From Aeromicrobium endophyticum (GTDB lineage: Bacteria > Actinomycetota > Actinomycetes > Propionibacteriales > Nocardioidaceae): a DNA stretch of 64,000 nucleotides. Position 1 is the first letter of the stretch. Each line of letters starts with the position of its first letter. The stretch covers positions 1,791,373 to 1,855,372 of the forward strand of contig NZ_QUBR01000001.1 in the NCBI RefSeq assembly GCF_003586285.1, given 5' to 3'. The notes beneath the pieces are model-generated. The model worked only from the letters and a program-made list of their open reading frames with translations, searched no databases and was not told the DNA's origin. Positions 57,607 through 64,000 of the stretch are shown piece by piece. A program made the position numbers and the translations under genes.

Positions 57607-57617
57607 GCTAGAGGCCC
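57542..57617 (-). tRNA. tRNA-Lys (UUU anticodon)
   Basis: 76 nt including an encoded CCA. Acceptor GGGCCTC pairs with GGGGCCC (one U-G), anticodon stem GCGGA/TCCGC with loop CTTTTAA (anticodon TTT), T arm GTGGG-TTCGAGT-CCCAC. Overlaps the integrase 3' end on the other strand. The 3' half is prophage-supplied. Confidence 0.95.
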
Positions 57618-58094
57618 GGGACATGGGGACTTTAATCCGGAGAACCTTCAGGAGAACGGCGCCATGTCTGGACTCATCATCGCAGATCCGCCTGGGGACC
57701 GAGGCGGGCGCATAGGTAGAACCCTCGGGACAATTTCCGTGTAGTTTTCGATGCCCGACATGCCTTCGCTGACATAGCTCAAGGCGCTACGGGCTGGCGG
57801 CGTCCGCTCCCTCGTGGCTGCCATGACCAGGGAGCAATGCGTGGGCGTGTACGACGACAAGGCGGCCGACACGTACTGGTCGTGTACGGCTGGCCGTCGT
57901 CGCTCATCGGGGATGTCGTCTTGATGATGACGTAGACGCGGATCGGTGGCTTCAGGCGGCAAGCGCGAAAACGGCGGAGGGCTTCACGAGGATCTCTGCG
58001 AGCTGTCAGCGGACCCGGCGCCGGCGACGCGCGCATCTGTCGCAAGGTGGGTCCGCCCAGGCACGACTGATCCCCAGCCGTCTTGGGCCGGCCG
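57618..58094. other. Intergenic stretch without a supportable gene
   Basis: 477 bp between tRNA-Lys and the nuclease gene. Short frames exist on both strands (for example 57648-57962, minus), but none has a plausible ribosome binding site, codon pattern or recognisable motif. Lower GC and broken frames suggest eroded sequence at an integration hotspot. Confidence 0.5.
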
Positions 58095-59126
58095 CTACTT
58101 CATGCGGTCGGCGAGCTTGTCGAAGAACGCAGCAAGCATGGCACCGGCGCCGGGGTGGGCCAGTTCTTGGCCGCCGAATCGGTACACCTCGTAGCCAGCA
58201 AGCCGAAGCCGGCGGTCTTCGGCGACCATCTCGGCGTAAAGGCGGGTGTTCGCCTTGCCGTCCGCATCTGCGTAGTGCTGGCGGCCGTCTACTTCGAGCA
58301 CGACTCTGTGCTTGTCGCTGAACAGGATCAGGAAGTCCATCCGCTGGCGTGCGAGCGGAACGTCTGACTCGCCTCGGCTCGCTCGACTGCGTGCCGTGTA
58401 CGGGTCGTAGTGGAGGTACACCTGCGGGATGAGAGCGGGGATGTTGAATGAGTGTGCTCGGTATCGCGCAGCGTACGCGTCGAAGACCAGTTCTTCGGCC
58501 CCGTTGCCGGCCAGGCTGGCGCGGAGACGGGCGTGCAGGCGGTGGCCGACCGCCCGGTCGTCGAGCTCGTCGGGGAGACCCTCGTGGCTGCGCCACCAGT
58601 CGATGAGGTGTTGGAACTTGAGGCCGTCTACGGGAACCTCGAGTTCGTAGACCAGGCAGTGCTCAGCGTTCCTAACGATCTCGATGTCGTTGCTGACCGC
58701 GTCGCGGAGCACCAGTTCAGGCTTGGGACCGTTCGCGGCGAAGATGAGGTTCTTCGCCGGGCTGCCGACTCCACCGCCCCTGTCGTACTCGGCCAGCAGC
58801 GGTCTCAGCAACTGAGGCGAAACCTCAAGCTCGGTCAGGATTCGTCGTGCCAAGGCGATCAACCCCGGAACCTCGGTGCCGGCCACGTAGCCCTTGATGA
58901 GGGTCCGCTTGGTGTCGGCATCAGCCGGCGTCGCGTCCGGGACCATCCATCGGAGACCGACCTCGTCCGGAAGGATCACAGCGAGGGCCTCATGAGAGAA
59001 GGCGTCCATCAGCGTGTTCTCGATGGCCTGGCTCAGCGTGCGGACAGACACCGTGCGGGGGCGCACGGCCTGTTCAGGCGGGCTGAGGTTTGACCACCAG
59101 TTCGTCACGCCATCATGCTCCCGCAT
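58095..59126 (-). CDS. PD-(D/E)XK / DUF559-like nuclease with AbiJ-type N-terminus (defence candidate)
   Basis: 343 aa. The last ~100 residues read RQRMDFLILFSDKHRVVLEVDGRQHY...DRRLRLAGYEVYRF: the D-x(n)-E-x-D-G pattern and 'DRRLRLAGYEV' helix of DUF559/Vsr-like nucleases. The N-terminal ~200 residues (ENTLMDAFSHEALAVIL, LARRILTELEV, AEHCLVYELEVPVDGLKFQHLIDWWR) recall the AbiJ-NTD families seen in abortive-infection proteins; that link is from memory. Located beside an active tRNA integration site, where defence genes accumulate. Confidence 0.7.
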   Translation of the reverse strand: MREHDGVTNWWSNLSPPEQAVRPRTVSVRTLSQAIENTLMDAFSHEALAVILPDEVGLRWMVPDATPADADTKRTLIKGYVAGTEVPGLIALARRILTELEVSPQLLRPLLAEYDRGGGVGSPAKNLIFAANGPKPELVLRDAVSNDIEIVRNAEHCLVYELEVPVDGLKFQHLIDWWRSHEGLPDELDDRAVGHRLHARLRASLAGNGAEELVFDAYAARYRAHSFNIPALIPQVYLHYDPYTARSRASRGESDVPLARQRMDFLILFSDKHRVVLEVDGRQHYADADGKANTRLYAEMVAEDRRLRLAGYEVYRFGGQELAHPGAGAMLAAFFDKLADRMK

Positions 59127-59225
59127 GGTCCCGACAAACAGAGCCGTTCTGCCTAGACCGGCTCGGGGTGCGCAGGAGCCCCCAATCCAGACTGGCGGGC
59201 CCTGTGCCGACTTCGGGTAGTGGTT

Positions 59226-60107
59226 TCAGATGTTGACCATGCGTGGCTTTGACGGTGGTGCTGTGGGCGTCGTCTTGACGTCGACCCGGGTGAGCAGCAG
59301 GCCGTAGAGGTTGTCCAGCCGGCGTCCTGAGACGTCGGTGGCCTCCGCGATCCCGTCGTTGTCCCAGGTGTACTTGGCGCGCCAGAGCGTAACGGAGGCG
59401 GCACTGACGTCTTCGTGGTCGAGTCCCAGGGCGGCACGTTGGCGCTTGAGGATGCCGTCAGCGCTCGCGCCAGCTGAGGCGAGACTGAACTTGTCCGCCC
59501 TCTGGCGGTAGGTCAGAGGAGTGCCAAGATCCGCGGGGGCCTGGGCCATGTAGGCCGACAGGATGTGGACGTTGACGTCCTCGAGGCGGAGGGTTCTCTT
59601 GGCGACTCCGGACCGGAGTCCGGGTGCATCGATCTTTCCGAGTCCGGGGATGAGGGCGACATTCCTGACGGACACCATGGCCCTCTCGGTGGGGGTGAGG
59701 CCGGCGTCGCACTGGGCGTAGACAGCAGCGGACTTGTGGGCGTGCTTGCCGCCGACGTCGGACTGGATCAGGTTCCAGATCCGCAGCAGGACGATCTCGT
59801 CGTCGGTGTGCGGTCGGCAGCGCTCGCCGGTGCGCAGGTGCAGTTTGGGGAATTGGGCGGCAAGGGTGCCGGGGTCGTTCTTGCCGAAGGTTCGACGAGG
59901 GCCTACGAGCACTGTGGCTAGCAGCACGTTGCGGTACAGGTGGATTGTGGGCGCAATCTCCCGAGACAGGAACTGGGTGACCGTGCTCTTGGAGACGCTG
60001 GCGGCGGCAGCGACGAGGTCGCCGGCGTGGTCGGTGACCTGTCGAAGCGACGTCCAAGAAATCTGGTGAGCCCGCTCGAGAAGGTGGTCCTGAGCGGTGT
60101 AGATGGG
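59226..60107 (-). CDS. Hypothetical protein with HTH-like N-terminus lacking a standard start
   Basis: The frame is open from 60107 to the TGA at 59226 (293 codons), but its first possible usual start is GTG 59927. The 60 codons before that read LLERAHQISWTSLRQVTDHAGDLVAAAASVSKSTVTQFLSREIAP, a good helix-turn-helix, bounded upstream by TGA. So either an unusual start is used, or a 5' truncation/frameshift has removed the true start. Remainder (YMAQAPADLGTPLTYRQRADKFS, TLWRAKYTWDNDGIAEAT) not recognised. Confidence 0.5.
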   Translation of the reverse strand, partial: PIYTAQDHLLERAHQISWTSLRQVTDHAGDLVAAAASVSKSTVTQFLSREIAPTIHLYRNVLLATVLVGPRRTFGKNDPGTLAAQFPKLHLRTGERCRPHTDDEIVLLRIWNLIQSDVGGKHAHKSAAVYAQCDAGLTPTERAMVSVRNVALIPGLGKIDAPGLRSGVAKRTLRLEDVNVHILSAYMAQAPADLGTPLTYRQRADKFSLASAGASADGILKRQRAALGLDHEDVSAASVTLWRAKYTWDNDGIAEATDVSGRRLDNLYGLLLTRVDVKTTPTAPPSKPRMVNI

Positions 60108-60333
60108 TCAGACAGGGAACCGAGGTCAGAAGTTGGCCCTCTCGGTCCCCGCAGAGGCGCTCGTCGGTGGCCGACCGTAGTGACAACGGAACTGAGCCGT
60201 TCCGGGTTCGGAGGCAGGCCCTGGGCAGGCCGCTTCGGCCAAGATCAGAAGGTCGGGCGTCTTGTTGCCCGCGATGCGCCCAGGTCGAGTCGTGACAACG
60301 CCACGAGTTCGACGTCGGCGCTCGCGGCGCCTG

Positions 60334-61188
60334 TCAGGTACCGCTGGACGGCACGCCCGATGACATCTGCGATCCCACGACCCGAAGCAGGTCGAGCTTC
60401 TGCTCGTCCTCGGATCCGGGCGCCGCGGTCATGATGACCACTGCCTGGTCTCCGGGGCCGGTGAGGGTGTCGCAGTCGACGACGATGTCTCCGACGAGAG
60501 ATGTGTGGAGGGTCTTGCGGCTGGAGCGAAGCTCGCCGACCGTCCCGCCCTTCCAGCGGCGGGCAAACTCAGGAGAGGTCGACGTCAGACGCCCCACCAG
60601 CTGGGGGATGTGCGGGTCCTCGGGGTACTTGCCCGAAGCGGCGCGTAGATGCCCGACGAGATCGTTGGCGTACGCCTCGTCGTCCTCCGGCGTATGCGTG
60701 ACGGGGTGGGACCGATCGGTGAAGTAGCGCCATGCCACGTTGCGTTCGATGAGCATCTGGCTCGCCGGATCCCCGAACAGGGCGACCCACAACGGGTTCC
60801 AGAGGATCGGCTCGTAGATCGCGGTCATGACGGCTATCGCGACAGGCAGGTCCCGGAAGCGCTCGATCAGTCGCATCGAGGTAGGGGTCACGTGTCGCGG
60901 CACGCATCCGGTTGGGCGCATCGCGGCGCCGGCGACCCGGAAGAGGTGTGCACGCTCGTCATCGTTCAGCTGCAGCGCACGAGCGAGTGCGGTCAAGACC
61001 TGCAGGGACGGATGGCGGGCGCGCCCCTGCTCCAGACGCACGACGTAGTCCACGCTCAGGCCGGCGATGAGAGCGAGCTCCTCGCGACGTAGTCCGGACG
61101 TGCGCCTGTTGAGCCCAGCCGCGAACCCGGCCTCCTCAGGGCGCAGCCGGTGTCGCCAGTCTCTGATCACGTGCGCGAGTTCGTCCAC
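60334..61188 (-). CDS. XRE-family regulator with MmyB-like ligand domain
   Basis: 284 aa from GTG 61188. N-terminal HTH RTSGLRREELALIAGLSVDYVVRLEQGRARHPSLQVLTALARALQL and the C-terminal MmyB-like region (MTAIYEPILWNPLWVALFGDP, NVAWRYFTD, FARRWKGG) define the family, common in actinobacteria and thought to sense fatty-acid-like ligands. Divergent from the SnoaL-like gene at 61359 across 170 bp, so it probably regulates that operon. Confidence 0.88.
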   Translation of the reverse strand: MDELAHVIRDWRHRLRPEEAGFAAGLNRRTSGLRREELALIAGLSVDYVVRLEQGRARHPSLQVLTALARALQLNDDERAHLFRVAGAAMRPTGCVPRHVTPTSMRLIERFRDLPVAIAVMTAIYEPILWNPLWVALFGDPASQMLIERNVAWRYFTDRSHPVTHTPEDDEAYANDLVGHLRAASGKYPEDPHIPQLVGRLTSTSPEFARRWKGGTVGELRSSRKTLHTSLVGDIVVDCDTLTGPGDQAVVIMTAAPGSEDEQKLDLLRVVGSQMSSGVPSSGT

Positions 61189-61358
61189 GTGCTCATAGTG
61201 CCTCGTGGCCGCGGTCCGAGGGTGGCACGGGCGGTCCCATGCAGAGCGGTACCGGCAGGCGGCGGTCTTTGCAGCCCATGCTGGCAGAGCGGCTGGATCA
61301 GTCGTCACCATCGAGAAGGTCGGCGGCGCTCGAGTCGTCGGCGAAGAAGGAGATTCCC

Positions 61359-61754
61359 GTGTCCGACCAAGACCTGCGCAGCTGGTACATGACGTACGTC
61401 GCTGCCCTCGAGGGCCGTCAGCTCGACCAGATGGACCAGTTCGTCGCTGAGGAGGTGACGCTGAACGGACACCCGGGACGGCGGTCCGACGTCGTCGCCG
61501 ACATGCGGTCGATTTTGGACGCTGTCCCGGACATGCACTGGGAGGTGCAGGAGGTGCTGGTCGATCGTGACCGCCTGGCTGTCCGGGCCATCAACACCGG
61601 CACTCCGGAGAAGGAATGGCTCGGCGTCGCGCCCACCGGAAAGTCGTTCGAGATCGTCGAGTACGCGATCTACCAGGTGCGAGATGGACGGTTCGTCCAG
61701 ATGACCAACCTGCACGACTCCGCCGACGTGCGCCGCCAGCTCACCTCGTCGTAG
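61359..61754 (+). CDS. SnoaL/NTF2-like protein
   Basis: 131 aa from GTG 61359 with AAGGAGA 4 nt upstream. Cystatin-like cone pattern: LRSWYMTYVAALEGRQLDQMDQFVAEEVTLNG, ILDAVPDMHWEVQEVLVDRDRLAVRAI, GKSFEIVEYAIYQVRDGRFVQMTNLHD, as in SnoaL-like polyketide cyclases and ester-cyclase homologues. Enzymatic role unknown. First gene after the MmyB-type regulator. Confidence 0.82.
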   Translation: MSDQDLRSWYMTYVAALEGRQLDQMDQFVAEEVTLNGHPGRRSDVVADMRSILDAVPDMHWEVQEVLVDRDRLAVRAINTGTPEKEWLGVAPTGKSFEIVEYAIYQVRDGRFVQMTNLHDSADVRRQLTSS

Positions 61755-61865
61755 CCGCATCGCCGGCGGCGGCTCGGGAACATCGTTCGGTGGGTCGCCG
61801 CCGCGAAGCCGAGCGTCGACGAGCCCTCCGGCCGTCGAGACAACCCACATCAACAGGAGACGACC

Positions 61866-62522
61866 ATGACCACGATAGGAATCATCGGAGCGGGCGAGGT
61901 CGGTTCGCAGATCGCGCGCGCGGCGATCAGGGTCGGGCATTCAGTGGTTATCGCCAACTCGCGAGGCCCCGAGACGCTTGCAGCCCTGGTCGCCGACCTC
62001 GGCCCTTCCGCGCGTGCCGCGACAGCCGCCGAAGCAGCCCGGGCCGGCGACGTGGTCGTCCTTGCCGCGCCGTTGAAGGCCGTCAACGACATGCCAGCGG
62101 ATGATGTCGCCGGCAAGATCGTCCTCGACACGAACAACTACATGCCATGGCGGGACGGTTTCATACCAGGTGTCAGCACCGGTGAGGTCACGGTGCACGA
62201 GCTGAGGCAGCAGCAGCTGCCTCGGTCGATGATCGTCAAGGCCTTCACGCACATCCAGGCGCCGACCCTGCTGCGCACCGCCCGCCCGGTCGGCGCGGAG
62301 AACCGCCTGGCCCTGACCCTCTCGAGCGACTTTCCGGCGGCCGCCGCCTTCGTCGCGCGGTTCTACGACGAGATCGGTTACGACCCCTACGACAACAGCC
62401 CATTGAGCGAGTCCTGGCGGGACGGACCGGGTACGCCCGTGTGGCAGCAGTCGTTGAGCGGCGGGCAGACCCTTGCTCCGCTCGCCCGCCGACTGGCCGC
62501 GGCGACCCGTGCGGTTGATTGA
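61866..62522 (+). CDS. NAD(P)-binding protein, F420-dependent NADP reductase-like
   Basis: 218 aa. GIIGAGEVGSQIARAAIRVGHSVVIANSRGPETL is the NADP-binding Rossmann motif with NSRGPE typical of F420-dependent NADP oxidoreductases and YqeC-like homologues; DVVVLAAPLKAV, KIVLDTNNYMPWRDG and VKAFTHIQAPTL complete the family pattern. Preceded by CAGGAGACGACC. Part of the SnoaL-SDR-YciI redox cluster. Confidence 0.85.
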   Translation: MTTIGIIGAGEVGSQIARAAIRVGHSVVIANSRGPETLAALVADLGPSARAATAAEAARAGDVVVLAAPLKAVNDMPADDVAGKIVLDTNNYMPWRDGFIPGVSTGEVTVHELRQQQLPRSMIVKAFTHIQAPTLLRTARPVGAENRLALTLSSDFPAAAAFVARFYDEIGYDPYDNSPLSESWRDGPGTPVWQQSLSGGQTLAPLARRLAAATRAVD

Positions 62523-62525
62523 CAC

Positions 62526-62600
62526 TCCGTGGAGTGGGTCACATAATCGATTACTGCAACGACAAAAATTTGACGACATCATCAAATAACACGAGGTGCG
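62526..62600. promoter_or_regulatory. AT-rich control region with inverted repeat
   Basis: An AT-rich island in ~70% GC DNA. Contains ATTTGA-8 bp-TCAAAT (62565-62584 approximately) and CACTCC-GT-GGAGTG at 62521-62534. TTGACG lies in the first inverted repeat. Likely operator/promoter for the SDR gene, by composition and symmetry. Confidence 0.45.
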
Positions 62601-62601
62601 A

Positions 62602-62667
62602 CGTGAACGAGACAATCGGCAGCAGCGACATCGGCATGGAAGACGCGGCGGGGAGCGTGCGGTCGTG
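62602..62667 (+). CDS. Possible 21-codon leader ORF before SDR gene
   Basis: GTG 62602 preceded by CACGAGGTGCGAC; encodes MNETIGSSDIGMEDAAGSVRS and its TGA overlaps the GTG that starts the SDR gene (GTGA). May couple translation; may be chance. Confidence 0.3.
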
Positions 62668-63444
62668 AGCGGCGCGGACGGGCAGTCGTACAGCCTCGCC
62701 GGCCGTGCCGTCTTCGTGACGGGAGGTGCGTCGGGCATCGGCGCCGCGACGTGCGAGGTGCTCGCGAGTCACGGCGCATCGATCGCCGTCCTCGACCGAG
62801 ATCGGGTCGGCGCGGAGAAGACGGTCGACGCGGTGCGCTCAGCAGGTGGCAACGCCGAGGTGTTCGCCGTGGATCTCACCGATGTCGAAGACATCCGCCG
62901 GGGGTTCAAGGACGCCTTCGCGTGGGCCGGTCGGATCGATGGTCTGGTGTGCTCGGCCGGGATCATGGGTGGCCCGCACGGCGTCCGAGAGATCCCGGAC
63001 GACGAGATCGATCTGCTTCACCAGGTGAACGTGCGCGCGAACTTCATCCTCGCGGGGCTTGCCTCGGAGAAGATGATCGAGGCCGCATCGGGGGGACGGA
63101 TGGTGCTGCTGAGCTCGAGCTCGGCGTTCCGGGCGGAGCTCTCGCGTCCCGGCTACTCCACGACGAAGGCGGCCGTCGCGCAGCTGGCCAGGAGCCTGGC
63201 CGGCGAGCTCGGCGTGCACGGGATCAACGTGAATGCTGTCGCGCCCGGTCCCACCCGGACACCGATGGTCCCGATGGACCGCGAGGCGCTGGACGAAGCC
63301 ATGCGCTCCGGTCCGCTGAAGAATCTGACCGGTGCCCCCTCGGAGCCCGTCGACGTCGCCGAGGTCATCACGTTCCTGTGCCTCCCGGCCTCCCGCTCGA
63401 TCACGGGACAGGTCATCCACACGAGCCTCGGCGCCATCGTCTGA
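62665..63444 (+). CDS. Short-chain dehydrogenase/reductase
   Basis: 259 aa from GTG 62665. TGGASGIGAATCEVLASHGAS cofactor motif, CSAGIMGG, active-site Ser in LLSSSSAF, YSTTK (Y-x-x-x-K) and VAPGPTRTPM, so a classical SDR with intact tetrad, NAD(P)-dependent. C-terminus has FLCLPASRSITGQVIHTSLG. Substrate unknown; likely same pathway as the flanking SnoaL- and YciI-like genes. Confidence 0.92.
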   Translation: MSGADGQSYSLAGRAVFVTGGASGIGAATCEVLASHGASIAVLDRDRVGAEKTVDAVRSAGGNAEVFAVDLTDVEDIRRGFKDAFAWAGRIDGLVCSAGIMGGPHGVREIPDDEIDLLHQVNVRANFILAGLASEKMIEAASGGRMVLLSSSSAFRAELSRPGYSTTKAAVAQLARSLAGELGVHGINVNAVAPGPTRTPMVPMDREALDEAMRSGPLKNLTGAPSEPVDVAEVITFLCLPASRSITGQVIHTSLGAIV

Positions 63445-63470
63445 TCGCAGTCGAGACAGGAGCAAGGTCA

Positions 63471-63803
63471 ATGAGTCTTTTCATGGTGCAGTACGCCTAC
63501 TCGGTGGGCGGAGAAGAGCGGCAGTACGTGCGGCCCAAGCATGCGGGATACCTGGCGAGCCTCGAGGAGTCCGGGGCCCTCGTCCTCAGTGGGCCGTACG
63601 CGGACGGCATGGGGGCGGTGTTCCTGTACAGGGCGGTCGATCGAGAGGCCTGTGAGTCCCTCGTCAGGGCAGATCCTTTCTGGCAGGGCGGGTTCGTCGA
63701 CGAGTGGAGCGTCAGAGAGTTCCTCGTGGGATTCGGGCTCCCGGATGAGACCGATCGCGTCGTCGTGCCGGAGGGCTTCGTGTTCGAGTACCCGGAGACT
63801 TGA
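63471..63803 (+). CDS. YciI-like protein
   Basis: 110 aa, ATG 63471 with AGGAGCAAGG upstream. MVQYAYSVGGEERQYVRPKHAGYLASLEESGALVLSGPYADGMGAVFLYRAVDREACESLVRADPFWQGGFVDEWSVREF matches the YCII dimeric ferredoxin-like fold, with the His-Asp pair (PKHAGYL ... GPYAD). Often linked to small-molecule degradation as hydrolase/dehalogenase. 26 bp after the SDR gene. Confidence 0.85.
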   Translation: MSLFMVQYAYSVGGEERQYVRPKHAGYLASLEESGALVLSGPYADGMGAVFLYRAVDREACESLVRADPFWQGGFVDEWSVREFLVGFGLPDETDRVVVPEGFVFEYPET

Positions 63804-63843
63804 GACCCGCGTCGCGCGCCGGTGACGTTCGCACCAGTCGTGA

Positions 63844-63873
63844 ACGCATTCGACGGATTATTGACGAGTGCGT
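63844..63873. promoter_or_regulatory. Imperfect inverted repeat at promoter
   Basis: ACGCATTCG (63844-63852) and CGAGTGCGT (63865-63873) are inverted with one mismatch, spanning the -35 of the promoter at 63861-63890. Looks like a TetR/GntR-type operator. Confidence 0.5.
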
Positions 63874-63890
63874 CGAAACCCGAGTAGTAT
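63861..63890 (+). promoter_or_regulatory. Sigma-70-type promoter
   Basis: TTGACG (63861-63866), 18-bp spacer, TAGTAT (63885-63890): the best promoter in the window. About 85 bp before the ATG at 63976. Confidence 0.7.
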
Positions 63891-63975
63891 GACGTGCGTC
63901 ACCACCAGCACGTGGTCCGGCGAGCGACTGCGACTGGCTCGACCACACACTTACGAGGAAGCAAGAGGTACGGCC

Positions 63976-64000
63976 ATGCGGACATGGACTGTCGGCGATT
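63976..64000 (+). CDS. Start of a CDS cut by the window end
   Basis: ATG 63976 preceded by GAAGCAAGAGG; only MRTWTVGD is visible. Driven by the promoter at 63861-63890. Family cannot be told. Confidence 0.5.

Noticed and set aside
57648..57962. 104-aa minus-strand frame after tRNA-Lys
   Set aside because: No ribosome binding site, no motif, mixed composition; left as unassigned intergenic DNA.
1..64000. CRISPR array, rRNA, insertion sequence or transposase
   Set aside because: No regularly spaced repeats, no rRNA-like stretch, and no transposase motif found on either strand.

Overview
The window is about 70% GC, reads almost entirely in actinobacterial codon usage (many GTG starts, ATGA/GTGA gene overlaps), and carries an actinobacterial DUF3263-type gene and an actinophage-type prophage. 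It comes from an actinomycete chromosome; I cannot fix the genus, and a Nocardioidaceae-like host is only a guess.

Left host region (1-16.7 kb). A tightly overlapping plus-strand operon starts before the window: a permease-ATPase fusion and a second ATPase of a Dpp/Opp-type peptide importer, a giant S9 peptidase/beta-lactamase-fold fusion, a GNAT acyltransferase, a MenC/N-acylamino acid racemase-like enolase-superfamily enzyme, a GMC oxidoreductase and an aldehyde dehydrogenase. A second beta-lactamase-family hydrolase converges on it, and an agmatinase-family ureohydrolase and a full-length pyruvate carboxylase follow. I read the set as uptake and dismantling of an unusual (perhaps D-amino-acid-containing) peptide or amide, ending in central carbon metabolism.

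Prophage (16.85-57.59 kb, about 40.7 kb). An intact-looking siphovirus sits in the 3' half of a tRNA-Lys(UUU) gene, bounded by 49-bp direct repeats. The integrase, DUF3263 gene, ImmA-like protease and repressor are on the plus strand at the right end. Everything else runs leftward: Cro-like regulator, excisionase-like protein, a dense early region of small zinc-ribbon/HTH/HNH proteins with two DNA methyltransferases and a deoxyribosyltransferase-like protein, then terminases, portal, MuF-like protein, scaffold, capsid, connectors, tail genes, tail tip/fibre, lysis genes and a strong terminator. Points of interest are a canonical -1 slippery site in the tail assembly chaperone, a terminase large subunit split by a +1 frame change, an M15 peptidase-EEP nuclease fusion as the presumed lysin, a counter-transcribed small membrane protein, an integrase whose C-terminus crosses the attachment core and therefore changes on integration, and a remnant of a second integrase tail just outside attL.

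Right host region (57.6-64 kb). After the restored tRNA-Lys come a PD-(D/E)XK/DUF559-like nuclease (possible defence gene), a gene whose HTH-like N-terminus has no start codon, an XRE/MmyB-type regulator next to a SnoaL-like protein, an F420-dependent-reductase-like NAD(P)-binding protein, an SDR dehydrogenase, a YciI-like protein, and a strong promoter with an inverted repeat driving a gene cut by the window end.
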